A stretch of 19,845 nt of DNA from Pseudomonadota bacterium (lineage in GTDB: Bacteria > Pseudomonadota > Alphaproteobacteria > Azospirillales > Azospirillaceae), in assembly GCA_023411035.1 (NCBI GenBank), contig JAEYPE010000119.1, positions 1-19,845 of the forward strand, in the 5' to 3' direction. Positions 1 to 7,938 of this stretch are shown one piece after another. How positions within the stretch are numbered: the first letter of the stretch is position 1; the number at the start of each line of letters is the position of its first letter. The notes under the pieces were generated by a model. It made no database searches. It was not told the origin of the DNA and saw only the letters and a program-made list of their open reading frames with translations. The translations under genes were made by a program, and so were the position numbers.

Positions 1-167
1 CGGTGCGCGGCATCGACCCGGAAACCGGGCACGCCTACGACGACACCCGCCGCTACATCGAGGCGACGCTGAACCTGTCCGCCGAGGACCGCTTCAAGGT
101 CTACGAGGGCAACGCGCGCCGCGTCTACCCACGGCTCGACCGGGCGCTCAAAGCCAAGGGACGGTGA
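1..167 (+). CDS. Amidohydrolase, 4-oxalomesaconate hydratase-like (C-terminal end only)
   Basis: Only the last 54 codons are visible; the gene enters from the left edge and ends at TGA 165-167. The visible tail (VRGIDPETGH, then DDTRRYIEA, LSAEDRFKVYEGNARRVYPRL) matches my memory of the C-terminus of LigJ-type amidohydrolases, which hydrate 4-oxalomesaconate in the protocatechuate 4,5-cleavage pathway. The metal-binding His/Asp residues of the TIM barrel lie outside the window, so activity cannot be checked. It converges on the thiolase gene with 44 bp between stops. Other amidohydrolase_2 proteins, such as gamma-resorcylate decarboxylase relatives, end similarly, so the family is firmer than the substrate. 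Confidence 0.72.
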   Translation, partial: VRGIDPETGHAYDDTRRYIEATLNLSAEDRFKVYEGNARRVYPRLDRALKAKGR

Positions 168-211
168 CGGCCAGGAGCAACCGGCCGGGGGTTTCAGTCA
201 GGCTGAAGGGG

Positions 212-1402
212 TCAGCGGGGCCGTTCGACCGCGATGGCGGTGGCCTCGCCGCCGCCGATGCACAGGCTGGCGACGCCGCGCTGCGCCCCCCGCGCGGCCA
301 GCGCGTGCAGCAGCGTCACGATCAGCCGCGCGCCCGTGGCGCCGATGGGGTGCCCGAGCGCGCAGGCCCCGCCGTTAATGTTCAACGCATCGCGGGGAAT
401 GCCCAGGTCGCGTTGCGCGGCCATGGCGACGACCGCGAAGGCCTCGTTGATCTCGAACAGATCGACGTCGCCGACGGACCAGCCGATGCGGTCGAGCAGC
501 TTGCGGATCGCCGGGATCGGCGCGGTGGTGAACCAGGCCGGGTCCTGGCTGTGGGTGGCGTGGCCGAGGATCGTCGCCAGAACGGGCAACCCCTCGCGCT
601 CCGCCAGAGAGCGGCGGGTGAGGACCAGCGCCGCCGCGCCATCGGCGTTGGCCGATGAACTGGCCGCCGTGATGGTGCCGTCGCGGCGGAAGGCCGGCTT
701 CAGGGCGGGGATCTTCTCCGGCGAAACCTTCAGCGGGTTCTCGTCGTCGGCGACGATGCGCTCCCCGCCCTTGCCCGCGAGGGTGACGGGGGCGATCTCG
801 GCGGCGAAGGCGCCGCCTTCGATGGCGGAGCGGGCGCGCGTCAGCGTCTCGATGGCGTAGGCGTCCTGCTCGGCACGGGTGAAGCCATAGAGTCCGGCGG
901 TCGCCTCGCCGAAATCGCCCATGGGCCGCCCGCCTTCATAGGCGTCCTCCAGCCCGTCGAGCATCATATGGTCGAGGATGCGGTCGTGCCCGACGCGGTA
1001 ACCGCCGCGGGCCTTGGCCAGCAGATAGGGCGCGTTGGACATCGACTCCATGCCGCCGGCCACCACGACGTCGGCGGAGCCGGCGCGGATCAGGTCGTGG
1101 GCGAGCATTGTCGCCTTCATGCCAGAGCCGCAGACCTTGTTGACGGTCGTGGCGCCGGTCGCGTCGGGCAGGCCGGCCCCGCGCGCCGCCTGCCGGGCGG
1201 GTGCCTGTCCCTGTCCGGCGGGCAGCACGCAGCCGAGCAGCGCTTCGTCCACGCGCTCCGGTGCCAGACCGGCGCGGCTCAGCGCGGCGCGGACGGCGTG
1301 GGCGCCCAGCGCGTGGGCGGGCAGGGCGGACAGCTCGCCCTGGAAACGGCCGAGCGGTGTGCGCGCTGCGGAAACGATGACGACGGGGTCCGTGGCGTCC
1401 AT
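212..1402 (-). CDS. Thiolase family protein (acetyl-CoA C-acetyltransferase/acyltransferase)
   Basis: A 396-aa protein of normal thiolase length. The nucleophilic cysteine is Cys91 in NKVCGSGMKA; the histidine of the GHPIG motif is His351; the second active-site cysteine is Cys381 in CIGGGEATA. NEAF, typical of the family, is present. Thiolases condense two acyl-CoAs or cleave 3-ketoacyl-CoA in the cytoplasm. The ATG at 1402 is preceded by AAGGAGGT at good spacing. It lies 27 bp downstream of the SDR gene on the same strand, so the pair is likely an operon that oxidises a 3-hydroxyacyl-type substrate and then cleaves it. Direction (synthesis or degradation) and chain length cannot be read from the sequence. 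Acetoacetyl-CoA thiolase and longer-chain or ketoadipyl-type thiolase are both possible. Confidence 0.93.
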   Translation of the reverse strand: MDATDPVVIVSAARTPLGRFQGELSALPAHALGAHAVRAALSRAGLAPERVDEALLGCVLPAGQGQAPARQAARGAGLPDATGATTVNKVCGSGMKATMLAHDLIRAGSADVVVAGGMESMSNAPYLLAKARGGYRVGHDRILDHMMLDGLEDAYEGGRPMGDFGEATAGLYGFTRAEQDAYAIETLTRARSAIEGGAFAAEIAPVTLAGKGGERIVADDENPLKVSPEKIPALKPAFRRDGTITAASSSANADGAAALVLTRRSLAEREGLPVLATILGHATHSQDPAWFTTAPIPAIRKLLDRIGWSVGDVDLFEINEAFAVVAMAAQRDLGIPRDALNINGGACALGHPIGATGARLIVTLLHALAARGAQRGVASLCIGGGEATAIAVERPR

Positions 1403-1429
1403 GATCGCGACCTCCTTATGGGATGGGAA

Positions 1430-2185
1430 TCACTGCACCGTCAGGCCGCCGTCGACGTTGATCGACTGGCCGGTGATGAAGGACGCGGCGTCGGAGCACA
1501 GCCAGACCACGGTGTCGGCGACCTCGCGCGGCTGGCCGACGCGCCCGACCGGGTGCAGCGGGCCGAGCGCCGCGTTCACCGCCTCTTCTCCGCCGAAGGA
1601 ACCGGCGCTCATCGGCGTCTGGATGATGGCCGGGCAGACGGCGTTGACACGCACGCCGGACTTGGCGACCTCAATGGCGACGCTGCGGGTCATGCCCTCC
1701 ACCGCCGCCTTGCTCGCGGAGTAGACGCTGTTGCCGGCCAGCCCGATCTGGCCCAGCACCGATCCGGTGGACACGATGGCGCCCTTGCCCTGCCGCATCA
1801 TGATCGGCAGCTCGTGCTTCAGGCACAGCCAGACGCCCTTGATGTTGACGGCGACCATGCGGTCGAAATCGGCTTCCGTCGTCTCGGCCACGGAACGGTT
1901 GAAATGGATGCCCGCGTTGTTGAAGGCGTAATCGAGCCGGCCATGGTCGCTCTCGATCCGGGCGAACAGGGCGGCGACCTCCGCGGCGTCGGCGACGTCG
2001 GCCTGGATGAAGACGGCCCGCCCGCCGGCCTGCCGGGCCAGCTCCACCGTTTCCAGCCCCTCCGCTTCGCGCCGCCCGGTGACGATCGCGGTTGCGCCCG
2101 CCTTGGCAAAGGCCAGCGCGGTCGCCCGCCCGATGCCCGAGGTGCCGCCGGTGACCAGGGCCACGCCGCCGCTCATATCCGTCAT
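1430..2185 (-). CDS. SDR family oxidoreductase (classical short-chain dehydrogenase)
   Basis: A 251-aa classical short-chain dehydrogenase/reductase using NAD(H) or NADP(H). Visible motifs: the glycine-rich dinucleotide site TGGTSGIG (residues 12-19), NNAG at 89-92, catalytic Asn114, Ser142, Tyr155 and Lys159 (YSASK), and a C-terminal FITGQSINVDGG typical of FabG-like proteins. I chose the ATG at 2185 because GGAG lies six bases upstream; an in-frame ATG at 2197 is the alternative. It is the first gene of a likely two-gene operon with the thiolase and is divergent from a TetR regulator, with a perfect inverted repeat in the shared promoter. The substrate is unknown; a 3-hydroxyacyl-CoA or hydroxy-acid is suggested only by the thiolase neighbour. 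Confidence 0.93.
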   Translation of the reverse strand: MTDMSGGVALVTGGTSGIGRATALAFAKAGATAIVTGRREAEGLETVELARQAGGRAVFIQADVADAAEVAALFARIESDHGRLDYAFNNAGIHFNRSVAETTEADFDRMVAVNIKGVWLCLKHELPIMMRQGKGAIVSTGSVLGQIGLAGNSVYSASKAAVEGMTRSVAIEVAKSGVRVNAVCPAIIQTPMSAGSFGGEEAVNAALGPLHPVGRVGQPREVADTVVWLCSDAASFITGQSINVDGGLTVQ

Positions 2186-2197
2186 TGTCCGCTCCAT

Positions 2198-2311
2198 GTC
2201 CGGTGGGTTATGATGACGACCATCATGAATACCGCTATTCATTGCGTCCATCATGAATAACGGTGGAAGCCCCTTCGTTGGAGGCGTGGCAGCCATGCGT
2301 GAGGTGAGTGC
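2198..2311. promoter_or_regulatory. Divergent SDR/TetR promoter region with probable TetR operator
   Basis: This gap between the SDR and TetR genes holds a perfect inverted repeat, ATGAATA-CCGC-TATTCAT, at 2225-2242. A 12-bp direct repeat, CCATCATGAATA, occurs at 2220-2231 and 2248-2259, so the second copy supplies an extra half-site 28 bp away. TetR-family proteins commonly repress their own gene and a divergent operon through such palindromes. I infer that this is the operator of the neighbouring regulator. No -35/-10 pair is clear enough to call. Confidence 0.65.
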
Positions 2312-2908
2312 GTGAAGGTTTCGAAGGAAAAAGCGGCGGAGAACCGTGCCGCCATCGTCAAGGCGGCTGGGCGCCTGTTCCGCGAACGCGGGTTCGAAAA
2401 GGTCGGGGTGGCGGAGATCACCAAGGCCGCGGGTCTGACCCATGGCGGTTTCTACGGCCATTTCGCCTCGAAGGACGCGCTGGCCGCCGAGGCGTGCGAG
2501 GCCGCCTTTGAAGACAGCCTCGACCGGCTGAGGGCGGACGACGCCTCTCCGGATGGCGCGCTCGACGCCTTCCTGACGCGCTACTTGAGCGAACGGCACC
2601 GCGACCGCCCGGACGCCGGCTGTCCGATGGCGGCCTTCGCCGGGGAGGTGGCGCGGCAGGACCCGGCGGTTCAGGAACGCTTCGTCACCGGCGTCGAGCG
2701 CTTCTTCGAAGCGGTGGAGACGCGCTTGCCGGATCGGGAAGGGGAGGGCGCCGCCGACCGCCGCGCCCGCGCCATAACCATCGTGTCGGCCCTGATCGGC
2801 GGCATGGCGCTGGCCCGCGCCACGGCACGGACCGATCCGGACCGGTCGGCGGAAATCCTGGAGGCGCTGCGCCGTCAGATCGGCACGTTGGGAACCGGCG
2901 GGGGCTGA
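2312..2908 (+). CDS. TetR/AcrR family transcriptional regulator
   Basis: A 198-aa protein, a normal length for the family. The N-terminal DNA-binding domain is evident: AAGRLFRERGFEKVGVAEIT, then the helix-turn-helix with THGGFYGHFASKDAL (about residues 30-61). The rest is a helical ligand-binding domain with GCPMAAFAGEVARQD in the middle. The start is a GTG at 2312, with GAGGTG five bases upstream. It is divergent from the SDR-thiolase operon and probably controls it and itself through the palindrome at 2225-2242. Its ligand is unknown; an acyl-CoA or aromatic intermediate would fit the neighbours but is a guess. Its stop codon sits inside a long hairpin. Confidence 0.93.
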   Translation: MKVSKEKAAENRAAIVKAAGRLFRERGFEKVGVAEITKAAGLTHGGFYGHFASKDALAAEACEAAFEDSLDRLRADDASPDGALDAFLTRYLSERHRDRPDAGCPMAAFAGEVARQDPAVQERFVTGVERFFEAVETRLPDREGEGAADRRARAITIVSALIGGMALARATARTDPDRSAEILEALRRQIGTLGTGGG

Positions 2909-2946
2909 TACCCTGCCGGTTCCCAACGGCGGCGCGAACCCGCCGT
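2888..2946. terminator. Back-to-back hairpins between convergent tetR and adh genes
   Basis: Two adjacent perfect inverted repeats are visible. The first has a 12-bp stem, TTGGGAACCGGC at 2888-2899 pairing with 2915-2926, and contains the TetR stop codon in its loop. The second has a 7-bp stem, ACGGCGG at 2926-2932 with CCGCCGT at 2940-2946, and touches the alcohol dehydrogenase stop. Neither has a clear T-tract, so factor-independent termination is not certain. The position between convergent genes fits a bidirectional transcription end. Confidence 0.55.
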
Positions 2947-3995
2947 CAGAAGGCCAGGGACGCCGTGTCGATCACGAAGCGGTACTTCACGTCGCCTTTC
3001 AGCATGCGGTCAAAGGCCCCGTTGATCGCGTCGGCGCGGATCATCTCGATGTCGGCGACGATGCCGTGCTTCGCGCAGAAATCGAGCATCTCCTGCGTCT
3101 CCGGAATGCCGCCGATCATCGAACCGGCGAGCGACCGGCGCTTGGTGATCAGGGTGAACACGTTGGGCGAGGGATGCGGCGAGGCCGGTGCGCCGACCAG
3201 CACCATCGTCCCGTCCCGCTTCAGGAGTGTGATGAAGGCGTCAAGGTCGTGCGGTGCGGCCACGGTGTTGACGATCAGGTCGAAGCTCTTCGCGTGCGCG
3301 GCCATCTCATCGGGATTGCGCGATACCACCACCTCGTCGGCGCCGAGCGCCCTGGCGTCCTCGCGCTTGGATTCGGACGTGGTGAAGGCGACCACATGCG
3401 CGCCCATCGCGTGGGCGAGCTTGATGCCCATGTGCCCCAGCCCGCCGATGCCGACCACGCCCACCTTCTTGCCCGGACCGGCCTTCCAGTGCCTCAGCGG
3501 TGAATAGGTGGTGATGCCCGCGCACAGCAGCGGCGCCACCGCGGCGAGCTGGTCTTCCGGATGCGTGATCCGCAGCACATAGCGCTCGTGCACCACGATC
3601 CGCTGCGAATAGCCGCCGAGCGTGTGGCCGGGCGCGTCGGGCGTCGGGGAATTGTAGGTGCCGACCATGCCGTCGCAATAGTTCTCCAGCCCGTCCGCGC
3701 AGTCGTCGCACCGCTTGCAACTGTCGACGATGCAGCCGACGCCGACGAGATCGCCCTCGCGGAATCCCGACACTTGCGCGCCGACCGCCGAGACGCGGCC
3801 CACGATCTCGTGGCCGGGAACGCACGGCCAGCGCGTGCCCGCCCATTCCGCGCGCGCCTGATGCAAATCCGAATGGCAGACGCCGCAATAGACGATCTCG
3901 ATCTGAACGTCGTGCGGACCGGGCGCCCTGCGCGTGATCTCCATCGGTTCGAGGGGGCTATTAGCGGCATAGGTGCCGTAGGCCTTCACGGTCAT
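2946..3995 (-). CDS. Zinc-dependent NAD(P) alcohol dehydrogenase, YahK/cinnamyl-alcohol type
   Basis: A 349-aa medium-chain zinc alcohol dehydrogenase, which interconverts alcohols and aldehydes in the cytoplasm. Catalytic zinc ligands: Cys40 (CGVCHSD), His62-Glu63 (GHE) and Cys158 (LLCAGITTYSP). Structural zinc cysteines: 93, 96, 99 and 107. The Rossmann motif GIGGLGHMG is at 182-190. The YNSPTPD and GGYSQ segments resemble the YahK/CAD-like aldehyde reductases, usually NADPH-dependent with broad substrates. The ATG at 3995 follows AAGGAG at eight bases. It lies on the same strand as the upstream kinase/regulator pair but 289 bp away, so it probably has its own promoter, possibly controlled by that regulator (inference). 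All metal ligands are intact. Confidence 0.93.
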   Translation of the reverse strand: MTVKAYGTYAANSPLEPMEITRRAPGPHDVQIEIVYCGVCHSDLHQARAEWAGTRWPCVPGHEIVGRVSAVGAQVSGFREGDLVGVGCIVDSCKRCDDCADGLENYCDGMVGTYNSPTPDAPGHTLGGYSQRIVVHERYVLRITHPEDQLAAVAPLLCAGITTYSPLRHWKAGPGKKVGVVGIGGLGHMGIKLAHAMGAHVVAFTTSESKREDARALGADEVVVSRNPDEMAAHAKSFDLIVNTVAAPHDLDAFITLLKRDGTMVLVGAPASPHPSPNVFTLITKRRSLAGSMIGGIPETQEMLDFCAKHGIVADIEMIRADAINGAFDRMLKGDVKYRFVIDTASLAF

Positions 3996-4284
3996 CGAAG
4001 TGCTCCTTGGTTCCTGACGTCATTCCTGTGCTGCCAAGACGGAACGCCGTTTCGGTCATTATGACGAGCACCGCCGGGTCCGATTAGATCCGGTGGACGG
4101 TATGCCGTTATGAGCGGTGTTCATGAATTCCGGCCTCCGTGGCGCGATGGCTGCACATCGCGAACAGCAGACCGCCGACCAACTCACGGTGCGTTCTGAA
4201 GGTCATGCGCTTCGGACGCCGCCCGCGGCCATGCCCGCCGGTTCGGTCACGGCCTTATCCATGACGAAGGCATCGCCATCGGAA
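3996..4284. promoter_or_regulatory. Upstream region of the alcohol dehydrogenase gene
   Basis: A 289-bp gap on the upstream side of the dehydrogenase gene and downstream of the response regulator. The only compact symmetric element I see is GTCAT-T-ATGAC at 4055-4065, about 60 bp from the dehydrogenase start, which suits an operator. No convincing terminator for the regulator gene and no small gene with a ribosome-binding site were found. Confidence 0.35.
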
Positions 4285-4911
4285 TCACTGCATGTGCATC
4301 CACAGGCGCATGAGTTCCGGGATCGTGCGGATATCGAGTTTGCTCAGAATGTTCGCACGGTGCGTCTCCACCGTACGGACGCCGATGCCAAGGCGGGTTG
4401 CGATGGTCTTGTTGGCGCAGCCCTCCACCATGAGTTCGGCGACATCCCGTTCGCGGGGACTGAGAAGGGCCAGCTTCGCCAGGGCGGACGCCGCCGCGGA
4501 GCGGTCCCGGCGCTGGAGGGCATCGCGCTGCAAAGCCTCGTGAACGCGGCGCAGGAAGACGCCGTCGTCGAATGGCTTCTCCAGGAAATCGATGGCTCCG
4601 GCCCGAAAGGCGGTGACGGCGGAACTCACCTCGCCGTGGGCGGTGATGATGATGACCGGAAGGCCGCAGCCGCGCCGGGTCAGCTCCTCCTGAAGCTCGA
4701 GGCCGTCCATGAACGGCATGCGAAGGTCGGCCACCACGCAACCCGGCTGCTCCGGGCTGTAGCGGTGCAGGAACTCCAATGCGTTGCCGAACGTGCGCAC
4801 GGACAAATTCGCCACCTCGACCAGAGCGGCGAGCGCGTCGCGAACCGCCTCGTCGTCGTCGATGATGAAGACGGTCGGCTCTGCGGTGGAAGGCTTATTG
4901 GTTTGGGTCAT
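4285..4911 (-). CDS. FixJ-like response regulator (REC + LuxR-type HTH)
   Basis: A 208-aa two-domain regulator. The receiver domain has the acidic cluster DDD at 18-20, phosphoacceptor Asp62 (ADLRMPFMDG), Thr90 and Lys112 (EKPFDD). The C-terminal domain carries a LuxR/FixJ helix-turn-helix: LSPRERDVAELMVEGCANKTIA, then RTVETHRANIL (about 148-190). The family is phosphorylated by a partner kinase and then activates transcription. It overlaps the kinase gene by 17 bp, so translation is probably coupled and the two form a cognate pair. Start choice between 4911 and 4926 is uncertain, as neither has a strong ribosome-binding site. Targets are unknown; the flanking dehydrogenase genes are candidates. 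Confidence 0.93.
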   Translation of the reverse strand: MTQTNKPSTAEPTVFIIDDDEAVRDALAALVEVANLSVRTFGNALEFLHRYSPEQPGCVVADLRMPFMDGLELQEELTRRGCGLPVIIITAHGEVSSAVTAFRAGAIDFLEKPFDDGVFLRRVHEALQRDALQRRDRSAAASALAKLALLSPRERDVAELMVEGCANKTIATRLGIGVRTVETHRANILSKLDIRTIPELMRLWMHMQ

Positions 4912-6559
4912 GGGACGACCGGACATCTGGACGCGCTGCGGGCAGAAACACGTGGAAAACGGAACCATTCGCGCCGGAGCGTTGCAGCCACAGCCTACCG
5001 CCGTGGCTTTCGACGATCGAGCGGCAAATCGGCAGCCCAAGCCCCATGCCCGCCGGCTTCGTGGTGGCGAAGGGCGAGTACAGGTGATCGACCATGCCCG
5101 CCGACACTCCCGGGCCGGTGTCCTCGACCTCGAAGGTGAGGCCGTCGGGAAGCGTGGCCCGGACACGGAGGACGACCTCGCGCACGGGGCTGTCGGCTGC
5201 GGCGATGGCTTCGATGCTGTTGTGCACGAGGTTGAGGAGGACCTGCTCGATCTGGATACGGTCGCACAGCACGAAGGGAAGCGGCTCCACCATGTCGACC
5301 CGCAACTGGACCCTGTTGTAGGCCGCGTCCCCCCGCACCAGCGCCAGCGTTTCACGCACGATTTCGGCGGCCGATTCGGGCGCCAGTTGAAGCGACCCCT
5401 TGCTCAGGAAGGTGCGCAGACCCCGGATGACCTCGCCGGCCCGCTCCGCCTGGATCACGGCCTTGTCGATGAGTTCCTGGGCGCGCGGCAGGGTGTTGTT
5501 GCCTTCCATGACCCGTTGGGCGGCCCGCGCATAGCTGATGGCGGCCAGCAGCGGCTGATTCAGTTCATGGGCCAGCGCGGAGGCCATCTCTCCGGTCACC
5601 GTGAGGCGGGCGATGTGGGCCAGTTCGGCCTGATGCTCGCGCAGCCGCTTCTCGACCTCGCGGCGTTCGCTCACGAGGGCGCCAAGGAACAAGGCCGTGA
5701 TGGCCAGCGCCAGCATCAGCGTCTGGTGGTAGATCACGGCATCCAGGGGAAATCCGATCGCCTGCAACCCGGCGATCAGACCGCTCTGAATTGCGAGGGC
5801 CGCCGCCACCGCGCCGGGGAGACCGTGCGACACGGCCACCCAGACGAGGGGCAGGAACAGGACGTAGAACAGGTTGAACTGTCCACTGCCGATGGGCAGG
5901 AAGACGAGCAGGAGCGCCGCGGCGATCGCGGCCGTCTGGGCGGCGGAGGGCGTCTTCGGCAGGCTCCAGGCCGGTGTCTCCTCCGGCCGGTACAGCAGGA
6001 GGACGAACGGGGTGACCACGGCGATGGCGATGGCATCGCCCAGCCAGTATTGGAACGCCAGCATCGGCAGGTCGGCCGCGGCAAGCGCCCCGTCCAGAAC
6101 GAACACGCCGACGAAGGCGGGCGCCACGACGGCGGCGCTCAGAAAGGTGACGCCGACCAGCCAGCCGACGTCTCGCACCCGGTTCAGCGCCAGACCGATC
6201 CCCACCCGGTGGCGCAGGAGATGGGCGGCGGCCCCATAACCGGCGACGATGGCGAGGTTGGAGAGCAGCAGCGATGCGATCGAGGCCGGGTGCCCCCGCA
6301 CCACCAGATCGGCCAGGATCAGCGTGGCATAGACCATCGGCATGCCGCGCGCCCCGGTCCACAGCAGCAGGGCCATGTAGAGCCCGGCCGGAGGATTCCA
6401 CGGCGTGATGTTCAGGCTGGGGCGCGGGTGGATGAAGGTCAGCCAGTCGATGGGCAGATAGGCCGCCAGGAAGGCAAGGAACAGCACGACCAGATCCCGG
6501 CCGGTCGGCATGGCCGGAAAGGGCGCTTCCGTTGCACGGCTGGCGGACAGAAGAGACAT
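4895..6559 (-). CDS. Sensor histidine kinase with N-terminal MASE1-like membrane domain
   Basis: A 554-aa kinase. Residues about 22-295 hold many hydrophobic membrane segments, including NITPWNPPAGLYMALLL at 50-66, a hallmark of MASE1 sensor domains. Then come a short coiled linker, a FixL/NtrB-type dimerisation domain with phosphoacceptor His331 (ALAHELNQPL), and a HATPase domain: N-box LLNLVHNS, DTGPG at 480-484, PFATTK, and GMGLGLPIC at 504-512. No PAS or haem-binding segment is visible, so despite FixL-like catalytic parts it should not sense oxygen as FixL does. The signal is unknown. The ATG at 6559 was chosen because it precedes the first membrane helix sensibly; the upstream Shine-Dalgarno is weak. 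It pairs with the overlapping FixJ-like gene. Confidence 0.9.
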   Translation of the reverse strand: MSLLSASRATEAPFPAMPTGRDLVVLFLAFLAAYLPIDWLTFIHPRPSLNITPWNPPAGLYMALLLWTGARGMPMVYATLILADLVVRGHPASIASLLLSNLAIVAGYGAAAHLLRHRVGIGLALNRVRDVGWLVGVTFLSAAVVAPAFVGVFVLDGALAAADLPMLAFQYWLGDAIAIAVVTPFVLLLYRPEETPAWSLPKTPSAAQTAAIAAALLLVFLPIGSGQFNLFYVLFLPLVWVAVSHGLPGAVAAALAIQSGLIAGLQAIGFPLDAVIYHQTLMLALAITALFLGALVSERREVEKRLREHQAELAHIARLTVTGEMASALAHELNQPLLAAISYARAAQRVMEGNNTLPRAQELIDKAVIQAERAGEVIRGLRTFLSKGSLQLAPESAAEIVRETLALVRGDAAYNRVQLRVDMVEPLPFVLCDRIQIEQVLLNLVHNSIEAIAAADSPVREVVLRVRATLPDGLTFEVEDTGPGVSAGMVDHLYSPFATTKPAGMGLGLPICRSIVESHGGRLWLQRSGANGSVFHVFLPAARPDVRSSHDPNQ

Positions 6560-6639
6560 CTCAACACATTCTTTCGGGCTGCACGCGCGGACAAGGCCTG
6601 GAATATAGGTCCACCCGGCGCATTCGCCTATTCCAAGTG

Positions 6640-6662
6640 AAGGGAGCCCGGAGGGCTCCCTT
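6640..6662 (-). terminator. Strong hairpin after the glutamate dehydrogenase gene
   Basis: A perfect 10-bp stem, AAGGGAGCCC at 6640-6649 with GGGCTCCCTT at 6653-6662, closes a 3-base loop just 16 bp beyond the dehydrogenase stop. In the direction of that gene the sequence after the stem is only weakly T-rich. It separates the dehydrogenase from the downstream kinase gene, so the kinase promoter should lie between 6560 and 6639. Confidence 0.75.
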
Positions 6663-6678
6663 CCTTGTGTCGCAGGGA

Positions 6679-7938
6679 TCAGCCGACGAAGAACTTCTGC
6701 GTGCCATGCGCGGCGATGGCCTTCGACAGCCGTTCCAGCGCGTGGGCATAGGCAGCCGTGCGCATCGTGATGCCCTTGGCCGAGCGCATGTCCCAGACCC
6801 GCCGGCCCTCGGTCTCCATGATCACGCGCAGGCGATCGTGGATCTCGTTCAGGTTCCAGTAGTAGCCCTGGCGGTTCTGCACCCACTCGAAGTAGGACAC
6901 CGTCACGCCGCCGGCGTTCGCCAGGATGTCGGGCAGGACGATGGCGCCCTTCTCCTCCAGGATGCGGTCGGCGTCCGGGGTGACCGGGCCGTTGGCGAGT
7001 TCCAGAACGATCCGGGCCTTGATGAGGCCGGCGTTGCCCCTGTGGATCTGATCCTCAAGCGCCGCGGGAACCAGAATCTCGCAGGCCGTGCCCAGCAGTT
7101 CGTCGTCGGTGACCACGCGGGCGCCGTTTCCGGTGTAGGCGGTCACCGAGCCGCCACGCTCCTTGGCCTCCTGCACGGCCTGCGGGTCCAGGCCGTCCTC
7201 GCAGACGATGGCCCCGCGCGAATCGGACAGGCCGACGATGCGGTAGCCGTCCGCGTGCAGCAGGCGGGCGATGTGGAAGCCGGCGTTGCCGTAGCCCTGG
7301 ATCACCACCCGCTTGGCCGAACCGGTCAGGCCCAGATCCTCTTCCAGATGCTTGATGAGGTAGTAGCCGCCGCGGGCCGTCGCGTCGTCACGGCCGAGGG
7401 AACCGCCGAGCGGCAGCGGCTTGCCGGTGATGACCGCCGGGCTCGGCTGGCGGACGATGGAGCTGTACTCGTCGGCCATCCACCCCATGATCATGGAGTT
7501 CGTGTAGACGTCCGGCGCCGGAATGTCGCGATCGGGTCCGATCATGCCGGCGAACGCCTGCACGTAGGCCCGCGACAGGCGCTCCAGCTCCGACTTGGAC
7601 AGGCTGTGCGGATCGACCTTCACCGCGCCCTTGCCGCCGCCGTAGGGCAGGTTCATGACCGCGCACTTGAAGGTCATCCAGAACGCCAGCGTGGTCACTT
7701 CCTCCACGTTGGAGCTCGGATGGAAGCGGATGCCGCCCTTGGTCGGGCCGCGGGTGTCGTCGTAGCGGCAGCGCCAGGCCGGGAAGGAGCGCTGCGACCC
7801 GTCGTCCATGCGCACGGACAGGCGGACGCTCATGGTCTCTTTGGCGTATTTCAGCTTCTCAAGAACTTCGGGGTCCACTTCAACGTGCTTCGCGGCTTCA
7901 TCCAGGCGGCTCAGCGCCCCCGAAAGCAGATCGTCCAT
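6679..7938 (-). CDS. Glu/Leu/Phe/Val dehydrogenase (probable glutamate dehydrogenase)
   Basis: A 419-aa protein, the usual length for hexameric NAD-type glutamate dehydrogenases such as RocG/GudB. It interconverts glutamate with 2-oxoglutarate plus ammonia. Seen: the substrate-binding Lys67 and Lys91 regions (GPTKGGIRFHP, FKCAVMNLPYGGGKG), catalytic Lys103, Asp143 in APDVYTN, and the dinucleotide motif GYGNAG at 215-220. I use the ATG at 7938, which has AGGGAAC upstream; a GTG at 7971 would add 11 residues but lacks a ribosome-binding site. It ends in a strong hairpin and starts next to an AT-rich region with two near-identical palindromes, suggesting tight regulation by nitrogen or amino-acid supply. 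Whether it prefers NAD or NADP, and glutamate or branched-chain amino acids, cannot be settled by eye. Confidence 0.94.
   Translation of the reverse strand: MDDLLSGALSRLDEAAKHVEVDPEVLEKLKYAKETMSVRLSVRMDDGSQRSFPAWRCRYDDTRGPTKGGIRFHPSSNVEEVTTLAFWMTFKCAVMNLPYGGGKGAVKVDPHSLSKSELERLSRAYVQAFAGMIGPDRDIPAPDVYTNSMIMGWMADEYSSIVRQPSPAVITGKPLPLGGSLGRDDATARGGYYLIKHLEEDLGLTGSAKRVVIQGYGNAGFHIARLLHADGYRIVGLSDSRGAIVCEDGLDPQAVQEAKERGGSVTAYTGNGARVVTDDELLGTACEILVPAALEDQIHRGNAGLIKARIVLELANGPVTPDADRILEEKGAIVLPDILANAGGVTVSYFEWVQNRQGYYWNLNEIHDRLRVIMETEGRRVWDMRSAKGITMRTAAYAHALERLSKAIAAHGTQKFFVG

Noticed and set aside
193..207. Small inverted repeat TTCAG-TCAGG-CTGAA between the amidohydrolase and thiolase stops as a terminator.
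   Set aside because: Only a 5-bp stem with no T-tract; too weak to call.
968..2260. A 430-codon plus-strand open frame over the thiolase and SDR genes.
   Set aside because: Shadow of two genes with unambiguous catalytic motifs on the other strand; no ribosome-binding site and no recognisable domain.
4784..6640. A 618-codon open frame on the plus strand, opposite the histidine kinase.
   Set aside because: It is Gln/Gly/Arg/His-rich with no domain, the composition of an antisense shadow in GC-rich DNA; the minus strand encodes a clear MASE1 kinase.
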